Shown here: piece after piece, positions 42,299-52,382 of the stretch | Numbering within the stretch: position 1 is the first letter of the stretch | Layout: each line of letters begins with the position of its first letter | From: Rhizobium sp. P38BS-XIX | Lineage (GTDB): Bacteria > Pseudomonadota > Alphaproteobacteria > Rhizobiales > Rhizobiaceae | Assembly (NCBI RefSeq): GCF_012641435.1 | Contig: NZ_JABAIJ010000005.1 | Span: 248,001-312,000, forward strand | DNA length: 64,000 nucleotides | Direction: 5' to 3' | Notes under the pieces: model-generated | Database searches by the model: none | Seen by the model: only the letters and a program-made list of their open reading frames with translations | What the model was told of the DNA's origin: nothing | Program-made: the position numbers and the translations under genes

Positions 42299-45040
42299 GT
42301 GAACGAACGTATAGCCACCAGCATCGATGCTTTCTCGGCCGCCGAGCTTGCCTCGGAGGAGAGCCGCGCCTCGGCCACTCCGATGATGGAGCAGTATATC
42401 GAGATCAAGGCGAACAACCCCGGTTCGCTCCTGTTCTATCGTATGGGCGACTTCTACGAGCTGTTCTTTGAAGACGCTGTCGATGCATCGCGCGCGCTCG
42501 GGATCACGCTGACCAAGCGTGGCCAGCACATGGGGCAGGATATCCCGATGTGCGGCGTGCCGGTTCATGCCGCCGACGATTATCTGCAGAAGCTCATTTC
42601 GCTGGGTTTCCGTGTTGCTGTCTGCGAGCAGGTGGAAGATCCGGCCGAGGCCAAGAAGCGCGGCGGCAAATCGGTCGTGCGCCGCGATGTCGTGCGTCTG
42701 GTGACGCCTGGAACGATCACCGAAGAAAAGCTGCTTTCGCCGTCCGAGTCGAACTATCTGATGACGCTGACGCGCATTCGCGGCGGTGCAGAGCCGCAGC
42801 TGGCGCTCGCCTGGATCGATATCTCGACGGGCGTCTTCCGTCTTGCCGAGACGGAAGCCTCGCGATTGCTCGCCGATATACTGCGCATCGATCCGAGAGA
42901 GCTGATCCTCCCGGATACGATGTTCCACGATCCGGAATTGAAGCTTGTTTTCGATATACTCGGCCGCACCGCCGTTCCGCAGCCGGCCGTGCTGTTTGAT
43001 AGCGCGAGCGCCGAGGGGCGTATCACCCGCTATTTCGGCGTGTCGACGCTCGATGGTTTCGGCACGTTCAGCCGCGCCGAACTCGCCGCCGCCGCAGCGG
43101 CGATTGCCTATGTCGAAAAGACCCAGCTTGCCGAGCGTCCGCCGCTCGGGCTTCCGGAGCGCGAAAGCGGCGCCTCGACGCTCTTTATCGATCCCGCAAC
43201 GCGCGCCAATCTTGAACTCGTCCGCACACTTTCGGGCGATCGCAACGGTTCGCTGTTGAAGGCGATCGATCGCACCGTCACCGGTGGCGGCGCCCGACTT
43301 CTCGCCGAACGGCTGATGTCGCCGCTCACCGATCCCCAGCGCATCAACGAGCGTCTGGATTCGATCGGGTTTCTGACGGAGGAGCCGTCGCTCTCGAGCG
43401 ACCTGCGTTCGGCGCTGAAGCATGTGCCTGATATGCCGCGCGCCCTGTCGCGCCTCGCGCTCGATCGCGGTGGTCCGCGTGATCTCTGGGCGATCCGCCA
43501 GGGATTGGCGGCGGCGACGGATATCGCCCGCATGCTCGCAGCGGCACTTCTGCCGGAGGAGTTGAAGGCAGCACTGGCCGGGCTCAGCGCTTTGCCTGCC
43601 GATCTCGAAGCGATGCTTGCGGCAACCCTTGCCGACGAATTGCCTCTGCTGAAGCGCGACGGCGGTTTCTTGAGGGAAGGCGCGAATGCCGAGCTGGACG
43701 AGGTGCGAGCTCTCCGCGACCAGTCTCGCCGTGTCATCGCTGGCCTGCAGCTGCAATATGCCGATGAAACCGGCATCAAGTCGCTGAAGATCAAGCACAA
43801 CAACGTGCTCGGCTATTTCATCGAGGTCACTGCCGGCAATGCTGGCCCGATGACGGATACGAGCGAAGCCAAGGCGCGCTTCATCCATCGCCAGACCATG
43901 GCGAATGCCATGCGCTTCACCACGACCGAGCTTGCCGATCTCGAAAGCCGTATCGCCAATGCCGCCGACAAGGCGCTGGCGATCGAACTCGAAGCCTTCG
44001 ACCGCATGGTCGCAGCCGTTGTGGCTGCTGCCGAGGCGATCAAGGCCGGCGCCCGCGCACTGTCGGTGATCGACGTCGCGGCCGGTCTGGCGCTGCTGGC
44101 CGAGGAGCAGGCCTATTGCCGGCCTGTCGTTGACGACAGCCGCATGTTCGCCATCGAAGGCGGCCGCCATCCGGTGGTCGAGCAGGCGTTGCGCCGTCAG
44201 GCTGGTGGTCCCTTCGTTGCCAACAATTGCGATCTTTCGCCGAAGTCCAATGGCAAGGATGGAGCCATCTGGCTTCTGACCGGCCCGAACATGGGCGGTA
44301 AATCGACCTTCCTGCGTCAGAATGCGCTGATCGCCATTCTCGCGCAGATGGGCTCCTTCGTGCCTGCCGCGTCGGCCCATATCGGCATTGTGGACCGGCT
44401 CTTCTCGCGCGTCGGCGCTTCAGACGATCTGGCGCGAGGGCGTTCGACCTTCATGGTCGAGATGGTCGAGACGGCGGCGATCCTCAATCAGGCGAGTGAG
44501 CGGTCGCTTGTCATCCTTGACGAGATCGGCCGTGGCACCGCGACCTTCGACGGCTTGTCCATCGCCTGGGCTGCCGTCGAGCACCTGCACGAAGCCAATC
44601 GCTGCCGTGGCCTCTTCGCCACGCATTTCCATGAGCTGACCGTTCTTTCTGAAAAGCTCGGCCGGCTCTCCAACGCCACCATGCGCGTCAAGGAATGGGA
44701 TGGCGACGTCATCTTCCTGCATGAGGTTGGGCCGGGTGCCGCCGATCGTTCCTACGGTATCCAGGTCGCACGTCTCGCCGGACTGCCGGCCTCGGTAGTG
44801 GCGCGCGCCCGCGACGTTCTGACGCGGCTTGAAGACGCCGACCGCAAGAATCCGGCAAGCCAGCTCATCGATGATCTGCCCCTCTTCCAGGTGGCTGTTC
44901 GCCGCGAGGAGGCCATCGGCCGGCGAGAGCCGTCGAAGGTCGAGGAGCGGCTGAAAACGCTTGATCTCGACGACCTGACACCGCGTGCCGCTCTTGACGT
45001 GCTTTACGAATTGAAGAAAAACCTGGCCAAGGCCGGTTGA
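42299..45040 (+). CDS. mutS: DNA mismatch repair protein MutS
   Basis: A 913-residue mismatch sensor and ATPase. The mismatch-binding N-terminus has YIEIKANNPGSLLFYRMGDF with the GxFYE-type Phe in GDFYELFFEDA. The ATPase has Walker A TGPNMGGKSTFLRQ, Walker B LVILDEIGRGTATFDG and LFATHFHELT. The start codon is GTG 42299, with only a weak ribosome site. The large antisense frame on the opposite strand is not a gene. Confidence 0.97.
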   Translation: MNERIATSIDAFSAAELASEESRASATPMMEQYIEIKANNPGSLLFYRMGDFYELFFEDAVDASRALGITLTKRGQHMGQDIPMCGVPVHAADDYLQKLISLGFRVAVCEQVEDPAEAKKRGGKSVVRRDVVRLVTPGTITEEKLLSPSESNYLMTLTRIRGGAEPQLALAWIDISTGVFRLAETEASRLLADILRIDPRELILPDTMFHDPELKLVFDILGRTAVPQPAVLFDSASAEGRITRYFGVSTLDGFGTFSRAELAAAAAAIAYVEKTQLAERPPLGLPERESGASTLFIDPATRANLELVRTLSGDRNGSLLKAIDRTVTGGGARLLAERLMSPLTDPQRINERLDSIGFLTEEPSLSSDLRSALKHVPDMPRALSRLALDRGGPRDLWAIRQGLAAATDIARMLAAALLPEELKAALAGLSALPADLEAMLAATLADELPLLKRDGGFLREGANAELDEVRALRDQSRRVIAGLQLQYADETGIKSLKIKHNNVLGYFIEVTAGNAGPMTDTSEAKARFIHRQTMANAMRFTTTELADLESRIANAADKALAIELEAFDRMVAAVVAAAEAIKAGARALSVIDVAAGLALLAEEQAYCRPVVDDSRMFAIEGGRHPVVEQALRRQAGGPFVANNCDLSPKSNGKDGAIWLLTGPNMGGKSTFLRQNALIAILAQMGSFVPAASAHIGIVDRLFSRVGASDDLARGRSTFMVEMVETAAILNQASERSLVILDEIGRGTATFDGLSIAWAAVEHLHEANRCRGLFATHFHELTVLSEKLGRLSNATMRVKEWDGDVIFLHEVGPGAADRSYGIQVARLAGLPASVVARARDVLTRLEDADRKNPASQLIDDLPLFQVAVRREEAIGRREPSKVEERLKTLDLDDLTPRAALDVLYELKKNLAKAG

Positions 45041-45064
45041 GACTCAGGCGATATCAAGGACAAC

Positions 45065-45361
45065 ATGATGTATCTCGAAGTTCTTCTCGCCGAAGTCCGC
45101 ATTCTGGGCGAGCGTTTCTCGCCGATTGCCGCGCGCGGCAAGATTTGTGGCGAGGGCGAGCCGCCGGATTGCGAATCCGATCGGGGCCTGCTCGACATCA
45201 CGCTATCCTGCAGCCGTATCTCGGATATCTGTTCGAAGATCGCCAAGGCTGGCTATTGGGAGTGCGAGCGCGAGATGGTGACGCAGATCGGCGCCCAGTC
45301 GCGGAACATCTTATATAGCCTGAACGAGCTTCGGCGGGCTATCGAGCCGGCAAGGCCCTAA
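45065..45361 (+). CDS. small conserved-looking protein of unknown function
   Basis: A 98-residue protein in the 470-base gap between mutS and glnD. AAGGA lies four bases before ATG 45065, and a second in-frame ATG follows immediately. It is not hydrophobic and has no signal peptide. It carries four Cys (KICGEG, PPDCESD, LSCSRISDICSK, YWECERE) spread through the middle, which could bind a metal, and a helical C-terminus QIGAQSRNILYSLNELRRAI. I recognise no family. The reading frame and ribosome site favour a real gene. Confidence 0.55.
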   Translation: MMYLEVLLAEVRILGERFSPIAARGKICGEGEPPDCESDRGLLDITLSCSRISDICSKIAKAGYWECEREMVTQIGAQSRNILYSLNELRRAIEPARP

Positions 45362-45511
45362 AACTGCCGGCTTATGAGTCGATTGCCGTCACGCTTCGTC
45401 AACTTTGACCCGGTAGAAATCATGGGGATCGTCGATTCCACATGCGCTACCCTCGAAAGAGGCCCGGCGTAGAATGCCTGTGTCAATCGCCGGCCAAAGA
45501 GGCTATAGCGC

Positions 45512-48427
45512 ATGCAGACGAGAAGACGGGCCGGCCGGCAACAGGCCGCTGTCAGCGAACAGAGAGCCGATCGGCAGAGCATGGAAACGCATCATATCGA
45601 TTTTTCGACCATTCTTGATGTCTCCGCGCTAAGGGCGGAATGTGAGGCTCTTGCCAAACGCGGTCTGGACAAGAGCGAGGAGCGTTCCGCGCTGCTGGCG
45701 CTGCTGAAAAAGGCAAGTCAGGAAGGGCGGGAAGAAGCCAGGAAGTCTCTGGCCATCGATGGTAGCGGGCTGAATTGCGCCTACCGCATTTCCTGGCTAC
45801 AGGATCAGATCATTGCTCTTCTCTACGATCTGACGGTTCATCACGTCTATCCGAAGCAGGCTGGGGTCTTCTCGGTCACCGCGGTCGGCGGCTATGGCCG
45901 CGATACGCTCGCGCCGGGCTCCGATATCGATCTGCTGTTTCTGTTCCAGCCGAAGCCCGATAGCGAGACGCACAAGGCCGTCGAGTTCATTCTCTACATG
46001 CTCTGGGACATGGGCTTCAAAGTCGGCCATGCCACGCGCACGGTCGAGGAATGTATCCGCCAGGCCAAGTCCGACATGACGGTGCGTACCGCCATCCTCG
46101 AGACGCGCTATATCTGCGGCAATGTCCCGCTGGAGCGCGAACTCCAGGCACGCTTCGACAAGGAAATCGTCACGAATACCGGCCCGGAATTCATCGCCGC
46201 CAAGCTCGCCGAGCGCGACGAGCGCCACCGCAAGGCCGGCGACACCCGCTATCTGGTCGAGCCGAACGTCAAGGAAGGCAAGGGCGGCCTGCGCGACCTG
46301 CATACGCTTTTCTGGATCTCGAAATATTACTATCACGTCCGCGACCCTGCCGAACTGGTGAAGCTCGGCGTGCTGTCGAAGCAGGAATATCGCCTCTTCC
46401 AGAAGGCCGAAGACTTCCTCTGGGCAGTGCGCTGCCACATGCATTTCCTGACCGGCAAGGCGGAGGAGCGGCTGTCCTTCGATATCCAGCGCGATATCGC
46501 CGCAGCCCTCGGCTATAACGCCCGCCCCGGCCTTTCGGCCGTCGAGCGCTTCATGAAGCACTACTTCCTCGTCGCCAAGGATGTCGGCGATTTGACTCGC
46601 ATCCTCTGTGCTGCGCTTGAGGATCAGCAGGCGAAGGCAACGCCGGGGCTCACCGGCGTCATCAGCCGTTTTGCCCATCGTTCGCGCAAGATCGCCGGCA
46701 CCGTCGAATTCGTTGAGGATCGCGGCCGCATTGCGCTGGCCAATCCCGACGTGTTCAAGCGCGATCCGGTCAGTCTCATCCGGCTGTTCTTCGTCGCCGA
46801 TATCAACGGACTGGAATTCCATCCGGATGCGCTGAAGCGCGTCACGCGTTCGCTGAACCTGATCGACAACGACCTGCGGGAGAATGAAGAGGCAAACCGC
46901 CTGTTCCTGGCAATCCTCACGTCCAAGCGCGATCCCGCGCTGATCCTGCGCCGCATGAACGAAGCCGGGGTCCTCGGCCGCTTCATCCCGGAATTCGGCA
47001 AGATCGTCTCGATGATGCAGTTCAACATGTATCACCACTATACGGTGGACGAGCATCTGCTCCGCGCCGTCGAAGTGCTGTCGGAGATCGACAAGGGCAA
47101 GGCCGAGGACATTCATCCGCTCACGAACAAGCTGATGCCTGGGATCGAGGATCGCGACGCGCTCTATGTTGCCGTGCTCCTGCACGACATCGCCAAGGGC
47201 CGTGAAGAGGACCATTCGGAAGCCGGCGCCAAGGTTGCGCGCAAGCTTTGCCCGCGCTTCGGTCTTTCGCCGAAGCAGACGGAGCTGGTGGTCTGGCTGA
47301 TCGCCGAGCATCTGACCATGTCGATGGTCGCCCAGACGCGTGACCTGACCGATCGCAAGACGATTATCGATTTCGCCGACCGGGTGCAGTCGCTCGACCG
47401 CTTGAAGATGCTGCTGATCCTGACGGTCTGCGACATTCGCGCCGTCGGCCCCGGTGTGTGGAACGGCTGGAAGGGCCAGCTGCTGCGCACGCTCTACTAC
47501 GAAACCGAGCTGCTGTTGTCCGGCGGTTTCTCGGAAGTCTCGCGCAAGGAACGCGCGGAGGCGGCGGCGCAGGCGCTCGAGCAGGCGCTTTCCGACTGGA
47601 GCCAGAAGGATCGCAAAGCCTACGTCAAGCTGCATTATCAGCCCTATCTGCTGTCCGTTCCACTGGAAGACCAGATCCGGCACACGCAGTTCATGCGCCA
47701 GTCTGACAAGGCGGGCAAGGTGCTCGCCACCATGGTGCGCACCGACAGCTTCCACGCCATCACCGAGATCACCGTTCTCTCGCCCGACCATCCGCGCCTA
47801 TTGACCGTGATTGCCGGTGCGTGCGCGGCCGCCGGCGCCAATATCGCCGATGCGCAGATCTTCACGACGTCGGATGGACGCGCGCTCGATACGATCCACG
47901 TCAGCCGCGAATTTGCCGACGACGCCGACGAACTGCGCCGGGCGGGCACCATCGGCAAGATGATCGAGGATGTGCTGGCCGGCCGCAAGCGCCTACCGGA
48001 GGTCATTGCGACGCGCACCAAGAACCGCCGCAAGAACAAGGCCTTCGTCATTCCGCCGTCGGTGATCATCACCAACAGCCTCTCCAACAAGTTCACGGTC
48101 ATCGAAGTCGAATGCCTCGACCGGCCGGGCCTGTTGTCGGAAATTACCGCCGTTCTCTCCGATCTGTCGCTCGACATCCAGTCGGCGCGCATCACCACAT
48201 TCGGCGAAAAGGTCATCGACACCTTCTACGTCGCCGATCTGGTGGGCCAGAAGATCTCCAATGAGAACAGGCGAGCCTACATCACCGCACGTCTGAAAGC
48301 CGTCATGGCGGGCGAAGAGGATGAAATGCGAGAGCGTATGCCGTCCGGTATCATCGCGCCTGCCGCCACGCGTGGCGTCGTCGTCGAAAAATCAGACACT
48401 GAAAAGAAAGCCGGTTCCGCCGCATGA
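45512..48427 (+). CDS. glnD: PII uridylyltransferase/uridylyl-removing enzyme GlnD
   Basis: A protein of up to 971 residues that senses glutamine and modifies PII proteins. The nucleotidyltransferase core is AVGGYGRDTLAPGSDIDLLF. The HD domain has HYTVDEHLLRAVEVLSEI and VLLHDIAKGREEDHSEAG. Two C-terminal ACT domains begin at ITEITVLSPDHPRLLTVIAG and FTVIEVECLDRPGLLSEITA. Start 45512 is taken; ATG 45581 (METHHIDFS) would remove 23 residues and is equally possible. It overlaps murJ by ATGA, as in other rhizobia. Confidence 0.96.
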   Translation: MQTRRRAGRQQAAVSEQRADRQSMETHHIDFSTILDVSALRAECEALAKRGLDKSEERSALLALLKKASQEGREEARKSLAIDGSGLNCAYRISWLQDQIIALLYDLTVHHVYPKQAGVFSVTAVGGYGRDTLAPGSDIDLLFLFQPKPDSETHKAVEFILYMLWDMGFKVGHATRTVEECIRQAKSDMTVRTAILETRYICGNVPLERELQARFDKEIVTNTGPEFIAAKLAERDERHRKAGDTRYLVEPNVKEGKGGLRDLHTLFWISKYYYHVRDPAELVKLGVLSKQEYRLFQKAEDFLWAVRCHMHFLTGKAEERLSFDIQRDIAAALGYNARPGLSAVERFMKHYFLVAKDVGDLTRILCAALEDQQAKATPGLTGVISRFAHRSRKIAGTVEFVEDRGRIALANPDVFKRDPVSLIRLFFVADINGLEFHPDALKRVTRSLNLIDNDLRENEEANRLFLAILTSKRDPALILRRMNEAGVLGRFIPEFGKIVSMMQFNMYHHYTVDEHLLRAVEVLSEIDKGKAEDIHPLTNKLMPGIEDRDALYVAVLLHDIAKGREEDHSEAGAKVARKLCPRFGLSPKQTELVVWLIAEHLTMSMVAQTRDLTDRKTIIDFADRVQSLDRLKMLLILTVCDIRAVGPGVWNGWKGQLLRTLYYETELLLSGGFSEVSRKERAEAAAQALEQALSDWSQKDRKAYVKLHYQPYLLSVPLEDQIRHTQFMRQSDKAGKVLATMVRTDSFHAITEITVLSPDHPRLLTVIAGACAAAGANIADAQIFTTSDGRALDTIHVSREFADDADELRRAGTIGKMIEDVLAGRKRLPEVIATRTKNRRKNKAFVIPPSVIITNSLSNKFTVIEVECLDRPGLLSEITAVLSDLSLDIQSARITTFGEKVIDTFYVADLVGQKISNENRRAYITARLKAVMAGEEDEMRERMPSGIIAPAATRGVVVEKSDTEKKAGSAA

Positions 48428-50025
48428 GCCTAGTCAAGAAATTCATCACGGTCGGTGGCGCGACGCTTGGCAGCCGCATCTTCGGCTTTGCCCGCGAAAC
48501 GCTGATGGCCGCCGCCCTCGGCACCGGGCCGATGGCCGACGTTTTCTATGCTGCTTTCCGCTTTCCGAACCTCTTCCGTCGCCTGTTTGCCGAAGGCGCG
48601 TTTAACGCGGCCTTCGTGCCGCTCTTTGCCAAGGAGATCGAGGCACACGGCATCGAGGGCGCCAAGCGCTTTTCCGAGGAAGTCTTCGGCGTTCTCTTCT
48701 CCGTCCTGCTGCTGATCACCATCGTCATGGAACTGGCCATGCCGCTCCTGGTGCGTTGGGTCATCGCGCCTGGTTTCGCCGACGATGCCGACAAATTCGA
48801 CCTGACGGTCCGGTTGGCGGCCGTGATGTTCCCCTATCTCATGTCGATGTCGCTGACGGCGATGATGAGCGGCATGCTGAATTCACTGCATCATTTCTTC
48901 GCCGCCGCCGTGGCTCCGATCTTCCTGAACCTGGTGATGATCAGCGCGCTGTTCTACGCGATCTACTACGGCGCCGATCCGCTGAGCACCGCCTGGTACC
49001 TGTCCTGGTCGGTCCTGGTGGCAGGCGTGCTGCAGCTGGCCGTCGTCTATATCGGCGTCCGTCATGCCGGCATCAATATCGGTCTGCGCTTTCCGCGCTT
49101 CACGCCTAATGTGAAGCGGCTCCTGCTTCTTGCGATCCCGGCAGCCATCACCGGCGGCGTCACTCAGATCAATCTGGTGATCGGCCAGGCGATTGCCTCT
49201 GGCAAGGAAGGTGCGATCGCTGCCCTGCAATATGCAGACCGTATCTACCAGCTGCCGCTCGGCGTCGTCGGCGTCGCGGTCGGAATTGTGCTTCTGCCGG
49301 AATTGGCGCGTTCGTTGAAGTCGGGCCATATCAAGGAAGCGGCCAATATCCAGAACCGCTCGATCGAATTCGTGCTGTTTCTGACCCTGCCGGCCGCTGT
49401 CGCCCTGTGGCTGCTCTCCGACGATATCATCCGCGTGCTTTACGAGCGCGGCGCCTTCAATCCGAACAACACGGCACTGGTCGGCTCCATCCTCGCCATC
49501 TTCGGCCTGGGCCTGCCGGCTTTCGTGCTGATCAAGGCCCTGCAGCCCGGCTTCTATGCCCGCGAGGATACGAAATCGCCGATGCGCTACACGGCGGTCG
49601 CCGTCTTCGTCAATTCGGCGCTCTCGATCCTGCTTTTTCCGGTGCTGGCCGAACGCGGCATCGCACTCGCCGAGGCGGTTGCCGGGTGGCTGAACGCTGT
49701 GCAGCTCTTCGTGACGCTCTATCGCCGCGGGCATCTCGTCTGGGATTGGTCACTGGTACGCCGCACCGCCATGCTGCTCGTGTCCTCCGCCGTAATGGGT
49801 GGCGTCATCCTATATCTGTCTCATCGGTGGGAGCCGCTTCTGGGGTCCGGCTCGGGCATGCTCACCAAGACCGGCATCCTGGGCTTGCTCATATTGATTG
49901 CGATGGCGGTGTATTTCATCGTTGCCTTCCTGATCGGCGGCGTGGATTTGGGCATGGTGCGCCGAAACTTGAAGCGCAAGCGGGGTACGACTGCGCCAGA
50001 TGCCAAGGTCACGAACGGGGAGTAG
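48424..50025 (+). CDS. murJ: MurJ (MviN), lipid II flippase
   Basis: A 533-residue inner-membrane protein with about 14 helices. It begins SLVKKFITVGGATLGSRIFG, with FARETLMAAALGTGPMADVF, both typical of the MOP exporter N-terminal lobe. RLFAEGAFNAAFVPLFAKE is the MurJ-specific loop. It flips lipid II for peptidoglycan assembly. It is coupled to glnD by a four-base overlap. Confidence 0.95.
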   Translation: MSLVKKFITVGGATLGSRIFGFARETLMAAALGTGPMADVFYAAFRFPNLFRRLFAEGAFNAAFVPLFAKEIEAHGIEGAKRFSEEVFGVLFSVLLLITIVMELAMPLLVRWVIAPGFADDADKFDLTVRLAAVMFPYLMSMSLTAMMSGMLNSLHHFFAAAVAPIFLNLVMISALFYAIYYGADPLSTAWYLSWSVLVAGVLQLAVVYIGVRHAGINIGLRFPRFTPNVKRLLLLAIPAAITGGVTQINLVIGQAIASGKEGAIAALQYADRIYQLPLGVVGVAVGIVLLPELARSLKSGHIKEAANIQNRSIEFVLFLTLPAAVALWLLSDDIIRVLYERGAFNPNNTALVGSILAIFGLGLPAFVLIKALQPGFYAREDTKSPMRYTAVAVFVNSALSILLFPVLAERGIALAEAVAGWLNAVQLFVTLYRRGHLVWDWSLVRRTAMLLVSSAVMGGVILYLSHRWEPLLGSGSGMLTKTGILGLLILIAMAVYFIVAFLIGGVDLGMVRRNLKRKRGTTAPDAKVTNGE

Positions 50026-50181
50026 ATAGCCAAGGCCGCCGTCGAGCGACCCAAGGTTGCGCAATCCCCGTCGGTCGTTGCCGCGACATCTCCCGCACAA
50101 GGCGGGAGTTTGCCACGCTCTTCGTAAATCGGTAGGCTCGCCCCCTATAAGTACGTTCATGATCAGATATGAACAGGTGCC

Positions 50182-50574
50182 ATGCCCCAATCCCTCTTCC
50201 TCGTTGCGCTTGTCGTCGATGACTACGATCGCGCAAAAGCCTTTTATTGCGATACCCTCGGCTTCGATTGTCTGCAGGACGAAGTGCAGCCGCAGGGTAA
50301 ACGCTGGGTCGTCATCAGGCCGAAAGGCGGGGAGGGTGCCGCGCTTCTGCTGGCCCAGGCCGTCAGCGACGGCCAGCGCGCCGCGATCGGCAACCAGACC
50401 GGCGGCCGCGTCGGCTTCTTCCTGAAGACGGATAATTTTGCCCGCGATCACAAAGCGATGCTGGCCAAAGGCGTCAGGTTCCGGGAAGAGCCGCGCCATG
50501 AGGTCTATGGGACGGTCGCTGTGTTTGCCGACCCTTACGGCAATACCTGGGACCTGATCCAGCATTCTTCGTGA
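50182..50574 (+). CDS. VOC-family (glyoxalase fold) protein
   Basis: A 130-residue single VOC protein beginning MPQSLFLVALVVDDYDRAKA, with GFFLKTDNFARDHKAMLAKG in the second half and the motif FADPYGNTWDLIQ. It stands between murJ and trpS on the same strand, 156 bases after murJ. The substrate is unknown. Confidence 0.85.
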   Translation: MPQSLFLVALVVDDYDRAKAFYCDTLGFDCLQDEVQPQGKRWVVIRPKGGEGAALLLAQAVSDGQRAAIGNQTGGRVGFFLKTDNFARDHKAMLAKGVRFREEPRHEVYGTVAVFADPYGNTWDLIQHSS

Positions 50575-50685
50575 GACTCTGGCACATAGCCTCTTGATCC
50601 CCGCCAATCCCGCGTGCATAAGCCGCTCGAAACCAAGGGTCGAGCGCCGCTCGCCCGGGCCCTCCACAAGCCTTTTGAGGACGAC

Positions 50686-51750
50686 ATGACCGAATTCAAG
50701 CCGCTCGTATTCTCCGGCGTTCAGCCGACCGGCAACCTTCACCTTGGTAACTATCTCGGCGCGATCCGCAAGTTCGTCGCCCTGCAGGCCAACAACGACT
50801 GCATCTATTGCGTCGTCGACATGCATGCATTGACGGCGCAGCTCGTGCATGAGGACATGCCGAACCAGACGCGCTCGATCACTGCGGCCTTCCTTGCCGC
50901 CGGCATCGATCCGGAAAAGCATATCGTCTTCAATCAGTCGGCCGTGCCGGGGCATGCCGAACTCGCCTGGATCTTCAACTGTGTCGCCCGCATCGGTTGG
51001 ATGAACCGCATGACGCAGTTCAAGGATAAGGCCGGAAAGGACCGCGAGCAGGCTTCGCTCGGCCTTTACGCCTATCCGAGCCTGATGGCGGCCGACATTC
51101 TGCTCTACCGCGCCACGCATGTTCCTGTCGGAGACGACCAGAAGCAGCATCTGGAGCTCACCCGCGACATCGCCATGAAGTTCAATCTGGACTACATGGA
51201 GCATATTCGCCGCACGGGCTACGGCATCGACATCACCGTCGGCGACGAGCCGGTGCATGCCTATTTCCCGATGGTCGAGCCGTTGATCGATGGCCCGGCA
51301 CCGCGCGTCATGTCGCTGCGCGACGGCACCAAGAAGATGTCGAAATCAGACGCCTCCGACCTCTCGCGCATCAATCTGCTCGACGATGAGGAAAACATCT
51401 CGAAGAAGATCCGCAAGGCCAAGACCGATCCGGATGGCTTGCCGAGCGAAATCGCCGGTCTCGCCGGCCGCCCGGAAGCCGACAATCTGGTCGGCATCTA
51501 CGCAGCCCTTGCCGACAAGTCGAAGGCCGACGTTCTCTCCGAATTCGGCGGCCAGCAGTTCTCCGTCTTCAAGCCGGCGCTGGTCGATCTTGCCGTACAC
51601 ACGCTGTCGCCGATCACCACGGAAATGCGTCGTCTGATGGCCGATCCCGGCCATATCGACGCCGTTCTGCGCGATGGCAGTGCCCGCGCCCGTGCTCGGG
51701 CCGACGTCACCATGAAGCAGGTCCGCGACATTATCGGCTTTCTCTATTGA
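50686..51750 (+). CDS. trpS: tryptophanyl-tRNA synthetase
   Basis: A 354-residue class I synthetase charging tRNA-Trp. The HIGH-type motif is QPTGNLHLGNYLGA and the KMSKS motif is GTKKMSKSDASD. ATG 50686 follows TTGAGGAC. The longer frame to 50614 adds residues not seen in TrpS. It is followed by a universal stress protein gene. Confidence 0.97.
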   Translation: MTEFKPLVFSGVQPTGNLHLGNYLGAIRKFVALQANNDCIYCVVDMHALTAQLVHEDMPNQTRSITAAFLAAGIDPEKHIVFNQSAVPGHAELAWIFNCVARIGWMNRMTQFKDKAGKDREQASLGLYAYPSLMAADILLYRATHVPVGDDQKQHLELTRDIAMKFNLDYMEHIRRTGYGIDITVGDEPVHAYFPMVEPLIDGPAPRVMSLRDGTKKMSKSDASDLSRINLLDDEENISKKIRKAKTDPDGLPSEIAGLAGRPEADNLVGIYAALADKSKADVLSEFGGQQFSVFKPALVDLAVHTLSPITTEMRRLMADPGHIDAVLRDGSARARARADVTMKQVRDIIGFLY

Positions 51751-51825
51751 GGATGTCGTCATGCGAGCTCCCCGGTTGAAAACGGGGGCTTGCAAAACGT
51801 CGTTTTCGGGTGTCAGAGTCGCCGT

Positions 51826-52317
51826 ATGGTTTCAACACGTCTCTCACGGCTCGAAGGTCATCGCCGCAAGTTCATGGCGGTGATCGACGGTACACCAGAA
51901 TGCCAGCGCGCCGTCCATTATGCCGGCCGGCGCGCCAAGAATTCCAATGGCGGTCTCGTCCTGCTCTATGTGATCCCTGAAGGCGATTTCCAGCAATGGC
52001 TTGGAGTCGAGGAGATCATGCGGGCGGAGGCGCGCGAAGAAGCGGAGGCCGCAACCGCCAAGGCCGCACAAAGCGTGCGGGAGAATGTCGGCATCGACCC
52101 GGAAATCGTCATCCGGGAGGGATCGGCCGCCGAGCAGATCAATGCGGTGATCGAAGAAGACCGTGATATCGCGCTTCTCGTGCTTGCCGCCGGTTCGGCC
52201 AAGGAAGGCCCAGGGCCGCTGGTCTCGTCGATCGCTGGACGCGCCGCCGCTTTTCCGATCCCGGTGACGGTACTGCCGGACACGCTGAGCAACGAGGAAA
52301 TCGACGCCCTCAGCTGA
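51826..52317 (+). CDS. universal stress protein (UspA family)
   Basis: A 163-residue single Usp domain. RKFMAVIDGTPECQRAVHYA gives the first strand and helix, LVLLYVIPEGDFQ the second, and DIALLVLAAGSAKEGPGPLVSS with IPVTVLPDTL the C-terminal nucleotide-binding region, although the classical GxxGxxxxxxG(S/T) motif is altered. ATG 51826 is chosen over 51790. Its function is probably stress-related; no partner is evident. Confidence 0.85.
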   Translation: MVSTRLSRLEGHRRKFMAVIDGTPECQRAVHYAGRRAKNSNGGLVLLYVIPEGDFQQWLGVEEIMRAEAREEAEAATAKAAQSVRENVGIDPEIVIREGSAAEQINAVIEEDRDIALLVLAAGSAKEGPGPLVSSIAGRAAAFPIPVTVLPDTLSNEEIDALS

Positions 52318-52327
52318 TTGCGATATG

Positions 52328-52356
52328 CTATTCTTGAGAAACATTCTCTTGAATAG
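52328..52356. promoter_or_regulatory. 13-base inverted repeat with 3-base spacer before nfu
   Basis: CTATTCTTGAGAA - ACA - TTCTCTTGAATAG, with two mismatched pairs. The TTGAGAA-N3-TTCT core resembles a weak Irr box. It may be a second regulatory site, or part of the end of the usp transcript. Confidence 0.4.
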
Positions 52357-52382
52357 GCCGGCCAAAAGGCCTATTTTCTTTT
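52352..52382 (+). terminator. rho-independent terminator of the usp gene
   Basis: AATAGGCC / GGCCTATT stem with an 8-base loop, followed by TTCTTTT. It overlaps the inverted repeat before it and the Irr-like box after it. Confidence 0.75.

Noticed and set aside
42179..44380. 733-residue open frame on the minus strand
   Set aside because: Antisense shadow of mutS; rich in Arg, Gln and His with no family motif.
45797..47791. 664-residue open frame on the minus strand
   Set aside because: Antisense shadow of glnD with no domain.
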